A stretch of DNA of 64,000 nt from Chitinophaga sancti (GTDB taxonomy: Bacteria; Bacteroidota; Bacteroidia; Chitinophagales; Chitinophagaceae): positions 7,590,001-7,654,000 of the forward strand of contig NZ_CP139247.1 of the NCBI RefSeq assembly GCF_034087045.1, read 5' to 3'. The notes beneath the pieces are model-generated. The model was not told where the DNA came from, searched no databases, and worked only from the letters and a program-made list of their open reading frames with translations. The translations under genes were made by a program, and so were the position numbers. This document shows, piece after piece, positions 17,662 to 25,845 of this stretch (within the stretch, counting starts at the first letter, position 1; each line of letters starts with the position of its first letter).

Positions 17662-17889
17662 ATGAATATGCAACAAATAATCCCAACCAATTTTGTGGAA
17701 TGGAAATTCTGTATCACACAACAATGTCAAATACAGTTGACTTCGCATTTCATAAATAGTCGTATTTCAGAACTGGAAAATTTAAACAGCAAATCAACTA
17801 CTGATTTTATTGCCTTGTATGGGGACAAGCACTGGCAAAATGTGTTGACATGGTTTAAAAAAGCGCTGAGTGAACAAATGCAGATTTAA
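17662..17889 (+). CDS. Small hypothetical protein (75 aa)
   Basis: No family is recognised. The protein is soluble, without signal peptide, and has two Cys in WKFCITQQCQIQ and an aromatic C-terminal stretch (YGDKHWQNVLTWFKKAL). It follows the broken COG0523 gene by 80 bp and precedes a bidirectional terminator, so it was probably the partner of that lost gene. Coding potential looks reasonable but it could be non-functional. Confidence 0.5.
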   Translation: MNMQQIIPTNFVEWKFCITQQCQIQLTSHFINSRISELENLNSKSTTDFIALYGDKHWQNVLTWFKKALSEQMQI

Positions 17890-17998
17890 TCTTAATTGCG
17901 GTGAAACAGGAAAAGCAATTTAAAGCTCAAACAATTATAAAAAATGGTTTGCATTATAAAGTAACGGGGTGTTTAAATTTAGAGCGGTTTCTCATCAT

Positions 17999-18029
17999 CA
18001 ATAACCGGAACGTCTTGTTCCGGTTATTG
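17999..18029. terminator. Bidirectional terminator-like hairpin
   Basis: A perfect 13-bp stem (CAATAACCGGAAC / GTTCCGGTTATTG) with a 5-nt loop lies between convergent transcription units. Confidence 0.75.
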
Positions 18030-18097
18030 ATTGTCGTTTATTGCCAGTTAATTGATTGATACTGCAAAAATCTTAAGCAATAAGAAACCGTTGATAC

Positions 18098-19510
18098 TCA
18101 TCCCGCTAACCCCGCAGCATGGAGCATGAGCTGGTGTAAATCAGTATTCCTTACAAAAGGCTTCAGTGACTTACTGCCAGGTCCAAACATAGCTAATTCC
18201 ACATAGTCTGCAGAATGATCCATTGCCCCCCACCCTATGGAAGTATGGGCACTTTGTAATCCAGCCAGTTGTTTAAATGGAAGCTTACGTGGATTATAAA
18301 GACCCGGAGCATCAATATCTTTGAAATGCGTCAAAAGATCTGCTGCATCTTCTTTTGAAAGCACAATGCCCTGCGCTCCCTCAATACGTTCTATTAATCG
18401 GGCAGGTGTAAACGAATTAGTGACACCTGAAAGTATCCATTCATTAGTATATTTAAAATGTTGCAACTTATCAAAATTCTCGTTAGCTGCATCACCATAA
18501 AATAATCCCGGATTTGAATTACCATGATCCGTTGTTATAATAACCAGTGTATCGTTGTTCTTTTCAGCAAACGCTATTGCAATACCAATTGCATCATCAA
18601 ATGCCAACTGATCATAGATGAGTGCTCCTGCATCGTTGGCATGGGCAGCCCAGTCAACCTTTCCTCCTTCTACCTGTAATATAAATCCATTGCGATTCTT
18701 ATCTAAATGATGAATAGCCTGTTTGGTCATTTCGGCAAGTGTTGGCACTGATGACTGCAACTCTTTATCCTGCTCAAGATCCAGGGAAAATGGTAATCCA
18801 TTTTCAGTAAAAACACCGAGTACTGGCGTACCTGTTGGTTCTTTTAGATTTATCATTTCCGTACGGTTGCGCAATACTTTATAACCATTCGATCTGAAGT
18901 CACTTAATACATCTCTACCGTCTTTGCGCTTTTCAGCGGAGAAAAATTCCAGACCACCTCCCATCATAATGTCAAACTTCAGTGGAAGATATTGCAAGGC
19001 TATCTCTGCCTGATCACCACGACTGCTATTGCTAATACAAAACCCAGCTGGTGTTGCGTGCGTGATCGGAACCGTAGTAACACAGCCAACTGCTTTTCCC
19101 GCAGCTTTAAACTTGTTCAGAATCGTCTGATGATGTATACCATTCTCACTCACGTTTAAGACACCATTTTTCACCCTCACTCCTCCCCCCCAGGCAGAAC
19201 TAGCGGCAGATGAATCGGTGATTAAGGAACTAGCAGAGGCTGTATCCATCAAGGCTCTTACCACTTTCTGTTGCTCATACAATTTTATCCAGTTACATTG
19301 ACGACCAAACTTACGCATCGAAAGCAGACTAGCCATGTTTAGCGTACCAATACTCATCCCATCACTAACCATAAAAATGATATTCTTTGCCTGCTTGCCA
19401 TAGGAATACGCCAGCGGACCTTCATTTCCTGAACGCTGTAAGCTACCTGGCAGAAAAACCCCGCCTAAAAAGCTTAACGATGAATTTTTAAAGAATTCTC
19501 TTCTTTTCAT
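18098..19510 (-). CDS. Alkaline phosphatase (PhoA family), Tat-type signal
   Basis: The 470-residue protein begins MKRREFFKNSSLSFLGG, a twin-arginine export signal. The nucleophile region TDSSAASSAWGGG matches the DSxA motif of alkaline phosphatases. Metal ligands appear in MVSDGM, THATPAGFC, EGGKVDWAAHANDA, ITTDHGN and AHTSIGWGAMDHS. The enzyme hydrolyses phosphomonoesters in the periplasm and needs two zinc ions and magnesium. Its start lies 4 bp after the MerC-like gene, so both share the promoter with the zinc-type box. Export by Tat implies that it folds and is metallated in the cytoplasm, which would link it to a metallochaperone (inference). Confidence 0.92.
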   Translation of the reverse strand: MKRREFFKNSSLSFLGGVFLPGSLQRSGNEGPLAYSYGKQAKNIIFMVSDGMSIGTLNMASLLSMRKFGRQCNWIKLYEQQKVVRALMDTASASSLITDSSAASSAWGGGVRVKNGVLNVSENGIHHQTILNKFKAAGKAVGCVTTVPITHATPAGFCISNSSRGDQAEIALQYLPLKFDIMMGGGLEFFSAEKRKDGRDVLSDFRSNGYKVLRNRTEMINLKEPTGTPVLGVFTENGLPFSLDLEQDKELQSSVPTLAEMTKQAIHHLDKNRNGFILQVEGGKVDWAAHANDAGALIYDQLAFDDAIGIAIAFAEKNNDTLVIITTDHGNSNPGLFYGDAANENFDKLQHFKYTNEWILSGVTNSFTPARLIERIEGAQGIVLSKEDAADLLTHFKDIDAPGLYNPRKLPFKQLAGLQSAHTSIGWGAMDHSADYVELAMFGPGSKSLKPFVRNTDLHQLMLHAAGLAG

Positions 19511-19514
19511 GAAC

Positions 19515-19913
19515 CTATTTTATGTTGATGGAGTAATTATTGCAGGCATTACAAGAGCGCCAGTTCCCAACATGTGCCCCGATAATAGAAATGCTTCCAA
19601 TTAGTTTAAAGATTATTTCAAGCGGTGCTGAGGATACCATGTTACCAGCAATCATCAAACACAATCCTGCTGAAAAAAACAATACAAGAGACAAACGGTG
19701 ATGATGCTTTTTATATCCTTTATAAATAGCCCATCCGCCAACACTCATTGATACTATTATGGTAAGTATTTCCAAATAGATATTCTCAATCACCTCAATA
19801 CCAAATAAAGTGAACGTAGTAGTTATCAGCGGCAATAAAACGCAGTGTACAGCACAGGCAAATGACGCTCCTATGCCAATGGCATCTAACTTAATACGAT
19901 AAACCGTTTTCAT
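19515..19913 (-). CDS. MerC-domain membrane protein
   Basis: The 132-residue protein with about four membrane helices carries the MerC-type motif ASFACAVHCVLLP (two Cys and a His in the first helix). Further His (KKHHHR) and a Cys pair near the end (RSCNACNN) are consistent with metal handling. MerC proteins move mercury or other soft metals across the inner membrane; relatives in Bacteroidota are linked to zinc. It heads a two-gene operon with alkaline phosphatase. The promoter carries a candidate zinc operator. The metal is inferred. Confidence 0.8.
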   Translation of the reverse strand: MKTVYRIKLDAIGIGASFACAVHCVLLPLITTTFTLFGIEVIENIYLEILTIIVSMSVGGWAIYKGYKKHHHRLSLVLFFSAGLCLMIAGNMVSSAPLEIIFKLIGSISIIGAHVGNWRSCNACNNYSINIK

Positions 19914-19978
19914 AATTATACTCTTAAAAGCTCTAATAAACCCTTCATTCTCAAAGAAGTTTTGCTATGATAGCAATG

Positions 19979-20018
19979 CAAAGTTACAACATTTTACTTA
20001 TTTGCAACCAAGTTGCAT
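19979..20018 (-). promoter_or_regulatory. Reverse promoter with overlapping Zur-like operator
   Basis: On the reverse strand TAACTTTG (19986-19979) fits the -7 consensus, and a TTG of the -33 box lies about 21 nt upstream. The -33 element falls inside 20002-20018, which reads TTGCAACCAAGTTGCAT, an inverted repeat with 6-bp arms TGCAAC/GTTGCA. The same pattern stands over the promoter of the forward operon at 12917-12933. This is consistent with a common repressor. Confidence 0.6.
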
Positions 20019-20093
20019 ATTAATAATTATCTTTAATAAACAATTGTATCATGTGTAAACTCACCTGTTGCGTTTATCATTTGAACTTACATA

Positions 20094-20882
20094 ATGAAAA
20101 GCATAAACTTATTTTCATTTGATCTGAAAGCACAAGCCCGCAAAAAGATGATGATAGAAAAATTTAGTCCTGAGTTAATCTCAGCTCAGTGGCGCAAGGA
20201 CGGGACTCCGGGTGTAAGTCATGAGACAATTTATAAATGGGTATGGCAGTGTAAATTTGGCAACCGAAGAGATGATATACAGGACAAACGACTTTATTTG
20301 CATCTGAAGCATGCCCGTAGGAGACGTAAGCGGGGCAATTATAAAGATAATAGAGGATTAATATCCCACCGCGTTTCTATTGAAAAGCGGCCTAAAATAG
20401 TAAATAAACGGAAGCGGTTGGGTGATATGGAGGTCGATTTAATTATTGGTAAAAATCATCAGTCAGGCCTTCTGGTAACCCTTGACAGGGCAAGCTTGAT
20501 AACGACTATTGATAAAATAAACTCTAAAAAGCCAAAAAATATAAAAAGACTCTTGATGAAAAGACTGTCAGGTAATAAATTCATAAAGACTATTACATTT
20601 GACAATGACCAGGCATTAAGCCTTCATCACGAAATCGCAGCTGAACTTGGAGTAAAGACTTATTTTACCAGACCCTATACTTCTCAGGACAAGGGTAGTA
20701 TTGAAAACAGAAATGGCGTCATAAGGCGATTTTACCCAAAAAAAGACGGACTTCTGTGAGGTTTCTGTAAAAGATGTAAAAGCCGTAGAGAAAATGATTA
20801 ACAACAGACCTGTTAGAAAGTTTGATTACAAAACTCCTAATGAGGTATATTTACTAAAATCACGTGTTGCACTTATTGATTG
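20094..20882 (+). pseudogene. IS30-family transposase, 5'-truncated and frameshifted
   Basis: The reading frame (20094-20759) holds FSPELISAQWRKDG, VSHETIYKWVW and the DDE core: GDMEVDLIIGK with the first Asp, TFDNDQ with the second, and DKGSIENRNGVIRRF with the Glu. The N-terminal helix-turn-helix is missing. At about 20745 a run of seven A breaks the frame; with six A it reads on as P-K-K-T-D-F-C-E-V and ends at 20882 with VALID-stop. So one A insertion disrupts the 3' end. The catalytic core is intact but the protein is unlikely to be active. Confidence 0.85.
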
Positions 20883-20897
20883 AACACAGCTTATGCC

Positions 20898-21803
20898 TTA
20901 AGTCAGTCTTTTCCTGTGCCCGGAAAGCATGCCATATACATGATTAACGTACAAGGAAAACCTGGTCAAAAAACCTCCTGCGAAAATCTCTTTGTCGGTA
21001 GTGCCCCAGTCTCGTTTTACTGGGGTATATTTCCCTTCCTGGAGGTTTACAAAACCATACCTGTTCTTTGTCATTTCGTAGACTTTTCCGTCATTCGTCA
21101 AAAAAACATTATCCCCAAAATCAGGTATCAAGGCATGCTGTCTGCCGGAAAAAAGTTCGAGAACAAGAAGTTTACCCACAGAAAGCGACAGCACTGCAAA
21201 GTCTTGATGGATGAGAACCTCCCCGTAGATGCGGCACGGTTCATCAGACAAGAAGGGATTGATCTTGGCGGTTCCATAGTTCGAAACGTCTACCGTCCAC
21301 AGCTTTTCGCCGGTTACACCGGAATATCCGATTAAGGTATGTGGCCTGTCTTCCTTCAACGATGCTACCAGGTATTTTTCAGCACACTTTACAAAAGCAT
21401 TGGGAAAGTCCGGAATGGTCCAATGAATCTCGTCATGTTCGAGACTGCGTTTCACAAGATTGAACGTTGAACCGTCAGCAACTTCCATTATAAAAGATTC
21501 AGCATCGCTGTAGTGATATGCGCCCTTATGAATTGCATGGAGGCTGGCATCGGCCACTCGATAGATATGAAGGCTTCCTGAGAAATTCAGAAAAATATAG
21601 CCGTGGCTAACATACCACGAAGTAAAAAATGTATTTTCCGGGAGGGCAATGTGGATTTTCCAAGACGTTATCTCAAACCTGGAAACATCCATACAAAAGA
21701 TCGTCAGACCTCCCGTCTCATGCTGAATATAATAAATAATATTCTGACTTTCATCTGTATAGAAACCATTGATTCCGGAAATCGACTTGGCGTGTTTTAT
21801 CAT
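20898..21803 (-). CDS. Beta-propeller-like protein (PQQ/WD-type repeats), probably 3'-truncated
   Basis: The 301-residue protein has no signal peptide. It shows repeated blade-like stretches with GxxLWTVDV (TGEKLWTVDVSNY), FSGSLHIYR and VGKLLVLELFSGR, suggesting a PQQ-like or WD-like propeller. The frame ends at 20898, 16 bp from the stop of the IS30 transposase remnant, and its last residues (GMLSGHRKRLT) do not look like a blade end. Truncation by the IS is likely. The overlapping forward frame at 20880-21335 has no recognisable features and was judged a shadow. Function unknown. Confidence 0.6.
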   Translation of the reverse strand: MIKHAKSISGINGFYTDESQNIIYYIQHETGGLTIFCMDVSRFEITSWKIHIALPENTFFTSWYVSHGYIFLNFSGSLHIYRVADASLHAIHKGAYHYSDAESFIMEVADGSTFNLVKRSLEHDEIHWTIPDFPNAFVKCAEKYLVASLKEDRPHTLIGYSGVTGEKLWTVDVSNYGTAKINPFLSDEPCRIYGEVLIHQDFAVLSLSVGKLLVLELFSGRQHALIPDFGDNVFLTNDGKVYEMTKNRYGFVNLQEGKYTPVKRDWGTTDKEIFAGGFLTRFSLYVNHVYGMLSGHRKRLT

Positions 21804-22134
21804 TGACCGGTAACTTTAAAATAATTATAAAAAAGTGCCTACCATTATATTTCCACTATTGTAAGCTTCTTTTAACAGAAAACGATTTTTGCAAGCTGTA
21901 TTTTTAACTACTTAAAAAATGTGCGGCTATTACCGGATAGCGAAAATACGATTCGGGTTAAGTTTAAATCCTTCACCGAACTTATTATTTTTAATAAATC
22001 TTTATTTGGAATTGCCTTTTTGTTCGAACTCGATCCCCATCACCGATGCATATGTCTTTTTCACGATAATGTTTGACTCTTTGTCAGATACTTATTATAA
22101 AAAAATACAACCTCATTGAGATCCTCTCCAAACC
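21804..22134. other. AT-rich interval without a supported gene
   Basis: A short forward frame (21919-22119) starts MCGYY but shows no further similarity to SRAP-type MCG proteins. I see no other gene. Confidence 0.4.
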
Positions 22135-22162
22135 GGTTCGAAAGTTGTAACCTACAGCCCGC
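22135..22162 (+). repeat. GGTTCGA-type 28-nt motif, copy C
   Basis: The unit begins GGTTCGAAAG and ends CCTACAGCCCGC. Like copy B it is preceded by AAACC, and it lies 10 nt before a forward terminator. Confidence 0.5.
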
Positions 22163-22172
22163 AAGAATCCGA

Positions 22173-22219
22173 AATGGGACTAATTAAGTCAATTATTGCT
22201 TAATTAGCCCATTATTTTT
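22173..22219 (+). terminator. Intrinsic terminator after motif copy C
   Basis: Arms AATGGGACTAATTAAG and CTTAATTAGCCCATT pair with one bulged A around a 10-nt loop, followed by ATTTTTT. From 22220 to 22435 nothing else is seen. Confidence 0.8.
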
Positions 22220-22435
22220 TATCTATCACAAAAGAAGCATTGACGCCAAACTCCTTCAAACTTAAATGAATTTCATTTCCGATTTAACAGAAAAAATCAT
22301 TAAGACAGTTTAATGCATAAAATTTTATCCAGGATGATTGCTGTTACACCTTCATTTTTAACATTACGAGTACTAAATGAGTAATTCTATTTTTTATTAA
22401 ATAAATAGTCGTATTGAGTTTTTTCAGAACAAATT

Positions 22436-22789
22436 TTAAAAGAAAAATTGTTCCGAAATTATTTTTCCATCTTTGACCTCGTACACAGCCACTTCATCAA
22501 ATTTCTGCCTGCCTACTCCTTTTAAGGAAACATCCATTCCCATTGTACAAGCAAAGAAGTTGCCAGCGACAATAGGGGTATTTGTATAAGATCCGTGCAT
22601 TTCTTCAATCAAATCATGAAACTGTTTGCCTTTTGCAATAATATTATCGAGCCCCTGTACACTTTGAAAAGGTGCATGAGCAGGCTCAATACTTTTCGCA
22701 TCACTACTAAACAATTCCAGGAGAATTTCCTCGAAAAGACCGGCCTGTGCCAGCTCATTAAAACGATCTGCTACCTGTTGTGTTTCCAT
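22436..22789 (-). CDS. SnoaL-like / NTF2-fold small protein
   Basis: The 117-residue protein has the alpha+beta cone pattern of SnoaL-like proteins: an N-terminal helix (ADRFNELAQAGLFEEILLELF), a conserved EPAHAPFQSVQGLDNIIAKG segment and C-terminal strands with DEVAVYEVKDGKIISEQFF. Such proteins bind small hydrophobic molecules or act as isomerases or cyclases; no catalytic pair can be assigned. It is divided by 97 bp from an AraC regulator on the same strand, which may control it. Confidence 0.85.
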   Translation of the reverse strand: METQQVADRFNELAQAGLFEEILLELFSSDAKSIEPAHAPFQSVQGLDNIIAKGKQFHDLIEEMHGSYTNTPIVAGNFFACTMGMDVSLKGVGRQKFDEVAVYEVKDGKIISEQFFF

Positions 22790-22886
22790 TCAATTTTTTT
22801 TAGATGCATTTAAATAAAATAATATTTTGATTATGCAACAAAAATAAAACGACATGTCGGGTAATAATTGTAAAAATGGGAAATAG

Positions 22887-23708
22887 CTATTTTTTATAGA
22901 AGATTTTTCCGAAATCATTTTTCATTTGTGCATAGTTACGGGGGGAATAACCGGTATATTTTTTAAATTCCTTTATAAATTGAGCCTGATCGTAATACAT
23001 CTCGTAAATATCTTCCTGATAAAATTTTTTGTCATCGGTATTGGCCCAGCGTGTATAAAATTCCTGAAACCGAATAAGGCCAGCATAGGTTTTTGGCGAA
23101 ATACCCAGGTGATCTTTAAAAAGCATATCGAGATATCGCCTTGAGTATCCCATTCTTTTAACAAGTTGATTTATGGTCAATAATCCTGAAGTGTTTTTGA
23201 TTAACTGAACGGAATGATCGATCAACAGATTATTCCTGTCTATCATTCTTATTATCCGTATAAGAAAATTTTGAAGTACTTCAATTTTATCGTCAAGTTT
23301 GCCGGTATTAGCCAGTCTTTCTAACAGCTCCCTGCCTGCCGCGCCGTAGATATCTGTAAAACTGTAAATTTTATTCACGATTTCAGCTGCTGATAATTGC
23401 GTAAAACGATGCAACCCGTTTGCTGTAAGTTCAATACCGACAGTACCAGTTATGCTGTTTTTCGAAACAAGCGTAACAGGTTTGTTCCAAATACCAATAA
23501 AAAAAATATCCTGTTCTTTGTGGTCAGTTTGAATACCACAATCTATGGTAGATAATCCATTTAAATAGGTGTATATGAACTTAGCTTTCCCATTTGGGGC
23601 AATTACCCTGCTATCTTCTGTGGGTAAACCAACATCATTCTCAAATACCCAAAAGTTGTCAATAAATTTCGTAAGTTCAGGTTTTGGAGTTATTTGCCTA
23701 AGTATCAT
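22887..23708 (-). CDS. AraC-family transcriptional regulator
   Basis: The 273-residue protein has an N-terminal DUF6597-like sensor domain (PELTKFIDNFWVFEN) and a C-terminal double helix-turn-helix of AraC type: LLTINQLVKRMGYSRRYLDMLFKDHLGISPKTYAGLIRFQ and DQAQFIKEFKKYTGYSPRNY. It is expected to bind DNA as an activator responding to a small ligand. It lies directly upstream of the SnoaL-like gene on the same strand. Confidence 0.9.
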   Translation of the reverse strand: MILRQITPKPELTKFIDNFWVFENDVGLPTEDSRVIAPNGKAKFIYTYLNGLSTIDCGIQTDHKEQDIFFIGIWNKPVTLVSKNSITGTVGIELTANGLHRFTQLSAAEIVNKIYSFTDIYGAAGRELLERLANTGKLDDKIEVLQNFLIRIIRMIDRNNLLIDHSVQLIKNTSGLLTINQLVKRMGYSRRYLDMLFKDHLGISPKTYAGLIRFQEFYTRWANTDDKKFYQEDIYEMYYDQAQFIKEFKKYTGYSPRNYAQMKNDFGKIFYKK

Positions 23709-23940
23709 TCTGTGTTATTTTTAGCTAATAAAGATACCCGCCACTGTAGTATGCTAACAATTTATAAAATTCCTTTAAATAAGTAAACATTATGTGGTTT
23801 ACAGAATGTAATATTTCTTTTATTAACAATTGTAAATCAGTGATAAATTTCACTAATCCGTTGGTAGATTTTAGATCTTTGCACAGCGCAATCGAAATAC
23901 TTCCTGTGCATTTTCCCAGTTTGGTGGAAATAAGATTCCG

Positions 23941-24156
23941 CTACTTACTATACCGAGAATAAAACTTATTAAACGTCTCCTGCCTTATTTCTTTTAATAC
24001 ATACCTACTCTCCTCCAAGCTGTCGATCTTGTTCTCGACATCCTCTAATTGGTCGGATAATATTTTCTGTTGTTCCAGGTTTTCCCTGTTCATTTCATAA
24101 TACTCCTCAATAAGAACCTTTCTAAGGGTATCAAACAGAATTGACTTAATAACTGC
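23941..24156 (-). pseudogene. C-terminal coiled-coil fragment of a serine recombinase
   Basis: A 71-codon frame without start reads LFDTLRKVLIEEYYEM, a Leu/Glu heptad stretch (LEQQKILSDQLEDVENKIDS) and ETFNKFYSRYSK-stop. This matches the coiled-coil tail of large serine recombinases. The catalytic, zinc-ribbon and recombinase domains are absent. Call is moderate because coiled coils are weak evidence. Confidence 0.45.
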
Positions 24157-24254
24157 TCAAATAATTCGTGTATCCTTTTGGTGCTTTTATTGCATTTACA
24201 ACCATCCTTCCGGCAATTGTAATACCACAGGAAGAATGAGGGGCAAAAAAGAAA

Positions 24255-24286
24255 CGGCTTATACTGAAATAAATCAATATAAGCCG
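24255..24286 (-). terminator. Terminator of the SusC-SusD-TlpA operon
   Basis: A 9-bp stem CGGCTTATA / TATAAGCCG with a 14-nt loop lies 26 bp past the TlpA-like gene. On the reverse strand it is followed by TTTCTTTTTT. Confidence 0.8.
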
Positions 24287-24312
24287 CGTATAATTCAGGA
24301 TTAAGTAATCAG

Positions 24313-25734
24313 TTAATATTTAACTTTTCTCACCTCGTCAATCATTGCAGATAACCTTTCTACAGCAGCATCAATTCCTTCTTCATATCCTACCATCCGA
24401 AAACGGATCACCCCGTTTTTATCAATGATGATTTTATTAGGAATACCTTTCACACCATAATGATCGGCCACAATTGATTCGCTATCCAGCAGTACGGTAA
24501 AAGGATACTCATTCTTTGAGAGAAAGCTCCTGATCATACCTGTCGGGTCTTTTACACGTTCCATGCAGTCAATAAATAAAAATACGACATTCGAATCAGC
24601 TGCATACTTTTTAAGGGTAGTCTTCATAGCAGGGAAAGAGGCCTTACATGGGCCACACCAGGTAGCCCAGAAGTCAAGAATAACCGTTTTACCTTTCAGC
24701 TTTTCCAAAGAAATCGTATCTCCGTCCAATACACGTAATGAGAACCAAGGGGCTTTTTCATCCAGCATTTTCAGGTCAAGCCCCTCTCTCACCTTCACTT
24801 TCATGGTGTCAATCAGCGGCTGAAGATAAGCGTCGTATCCTGTTACACTTCCATTCACCTGTTGGTAGGCATTTTTCAGATCATGCAGCAACTTTTCATC
24901 TCCCTTTCCTTTTTTCAGTAAACCGGATAATACAACCATTGCTTCTTTGCTCTTGTTATTTTCCACTAATATATTTGCATATAACCGCTCCAGTTCAGGA
25001 GATTTATCATCTGTATGGTTATAAACATCCGTAATTACTTTGAGTGACTGATCATAACGTTTCAGCTGATATAAAAAATCTGCATACTTCATCTTATAGT
25101 TAAGCCGGTAGTTGTTGAACATACTATCGGTTAGTAAACTGATCTTTTCCATCCCTGCCTCCATTGACTTTGTGGCCTGTACGGTATCTTTTGCACTCAG
25201 CGCAAGCCCGGCGATGGTTGCATCTGTGTTGGCTATCAACATGGTATCCTTCACAGCGGACAGCCATTTCTGTGTTTGTGTATAGTTACGCTCCTTTGCA
25301 TAGATAGTAGCAATGTGCGCCCGGGCGTTTTCATACAAATCCTTATTATCTCCTTTATCGGGAAATTCCTTTAACCATTTATAGTAGGCAGCTTCCACCT
25401 TACTGCTATTCTCTTCCATTTTTATAATCTTGCTAAACGCTACGGTTCGGGCTGCAGCACCCTTTGGGTATTTTTTGGCAGCAACCATATAAATAGAATC
25501 GCTCGCAACAGGCATGCCCATATAAAAAAGTACGGTGGCTGCGTTTAAAAGACTTGGCTCATCACCGTTTTTTGTATAAGTACGGACTTCATTGAGGATG
25601 GCTATATCCCTTTGTGGGGGCTCGAGCGTCAACAGTGCCGTACACTTCGCAATGAACAGGCTATCTTTTGGATTAGATTGGGCATGCAACGCCAGGGAAA
25701 GAAAAGAAAAGAGTATGAATAGAAAATATTTCAT
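24313..25734 (-). CDS. TlpA-like thioredoxin-fold protein with long N-terminal helical domain
   Basis: The 473-residue exported protein has signal peptide MKYFLFILFSFLSLALHAQ. Residues ~25-320 form a helical TPR-like domain with repeated AxxxY patterns. The C-terminal ~140 residues are an AhpC/TSA-TlpA thioredoxin domain with active site WATWCGPCKASFP. It probably acts as a periplasmic thiol-disulfide oxidoreductase. It is the last gene of the SusC-SusD operon (112 bp after SusD, with a hairpin between). Such genes often accompany SusCD pairs in Chitinophaga; the client is unknown. Confidence 0.9.
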   Translation of the reverse strand: MKYFLFILFSFLSLALHAQSNPKDSLFIAKCTALLTLEPPQRDIAILNEVRTYTKNGDEPSLLNAATVLFYMGMPVASDSIYMVAAKKYPKGAAARTVAFSKIIKMEENSSKVEAAYYKWLKEFPDKGDNKDLYENARAHIATIYAKERNYTQTQKWLSAVKDTMLIANTDATIAGLALSAKDTVQATKSMEAGMEKISLLTDSMFNNYRLNYKMKYADFLYQLKRYDQSLKVITDVYNHTDDKSPELERLYANILVENNKSKEAMVVLSGLLKKGKGDEKLLHDLKNAYQQVNGSVTGYDAYLQPLIDTMKVKVREGLDLKMLDEKAPWFSLRVLDGDTISLEKLKGKTVILDFWATWCGPCKASFPAMKTTLKKYAADSNVVFLFIDCMERVKDPTGMIRSFLSKNEYPFTVLLDSESIVADHYGVKGIPNKIIIDKNGVIRFRMVGYEEGIDAAVERLSAMIDEVRKVKY

Positions 25735-25766
25735 GATTGATTATTGAAAATGTAAGGAGGAACTTA

Positions 25767-25795
25767 CTTCCGGCCTCTTTACAGGAGACCGGAAG
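25767..25795 (-). promoter_or_regulatory. Intercistronic hairpin between susD-like and tlpA-like genes
   Basis: Arms CTTCCGGCCTC and GAGACCGGAAG pair with one G-U or mismatch. There is no T-tract. It may stabilise the upstream mRNA or reduce downstream expression. Confidence 0.45.
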
Positions 25796-25845
25796 CAGTA
25801 TTCCATTGGGTTGGTTCTTGAAGCACAGGTTATGATAGAAAAATA

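Noticed and set aside
20880..21335. 151-codon forward frame opposite the propeller gene
   Set aside because: It has no recognisable motif and lies antisense to a frame with blade-like repeats; its start coincides with the end of the IS30 gene.
21919..22119. Short forward frame starting MCGYY, reminiscent of SRAP peptidases that start with MCG
   Set aside because: Only the first three residues fit; none of the later SRAP motifs are present.
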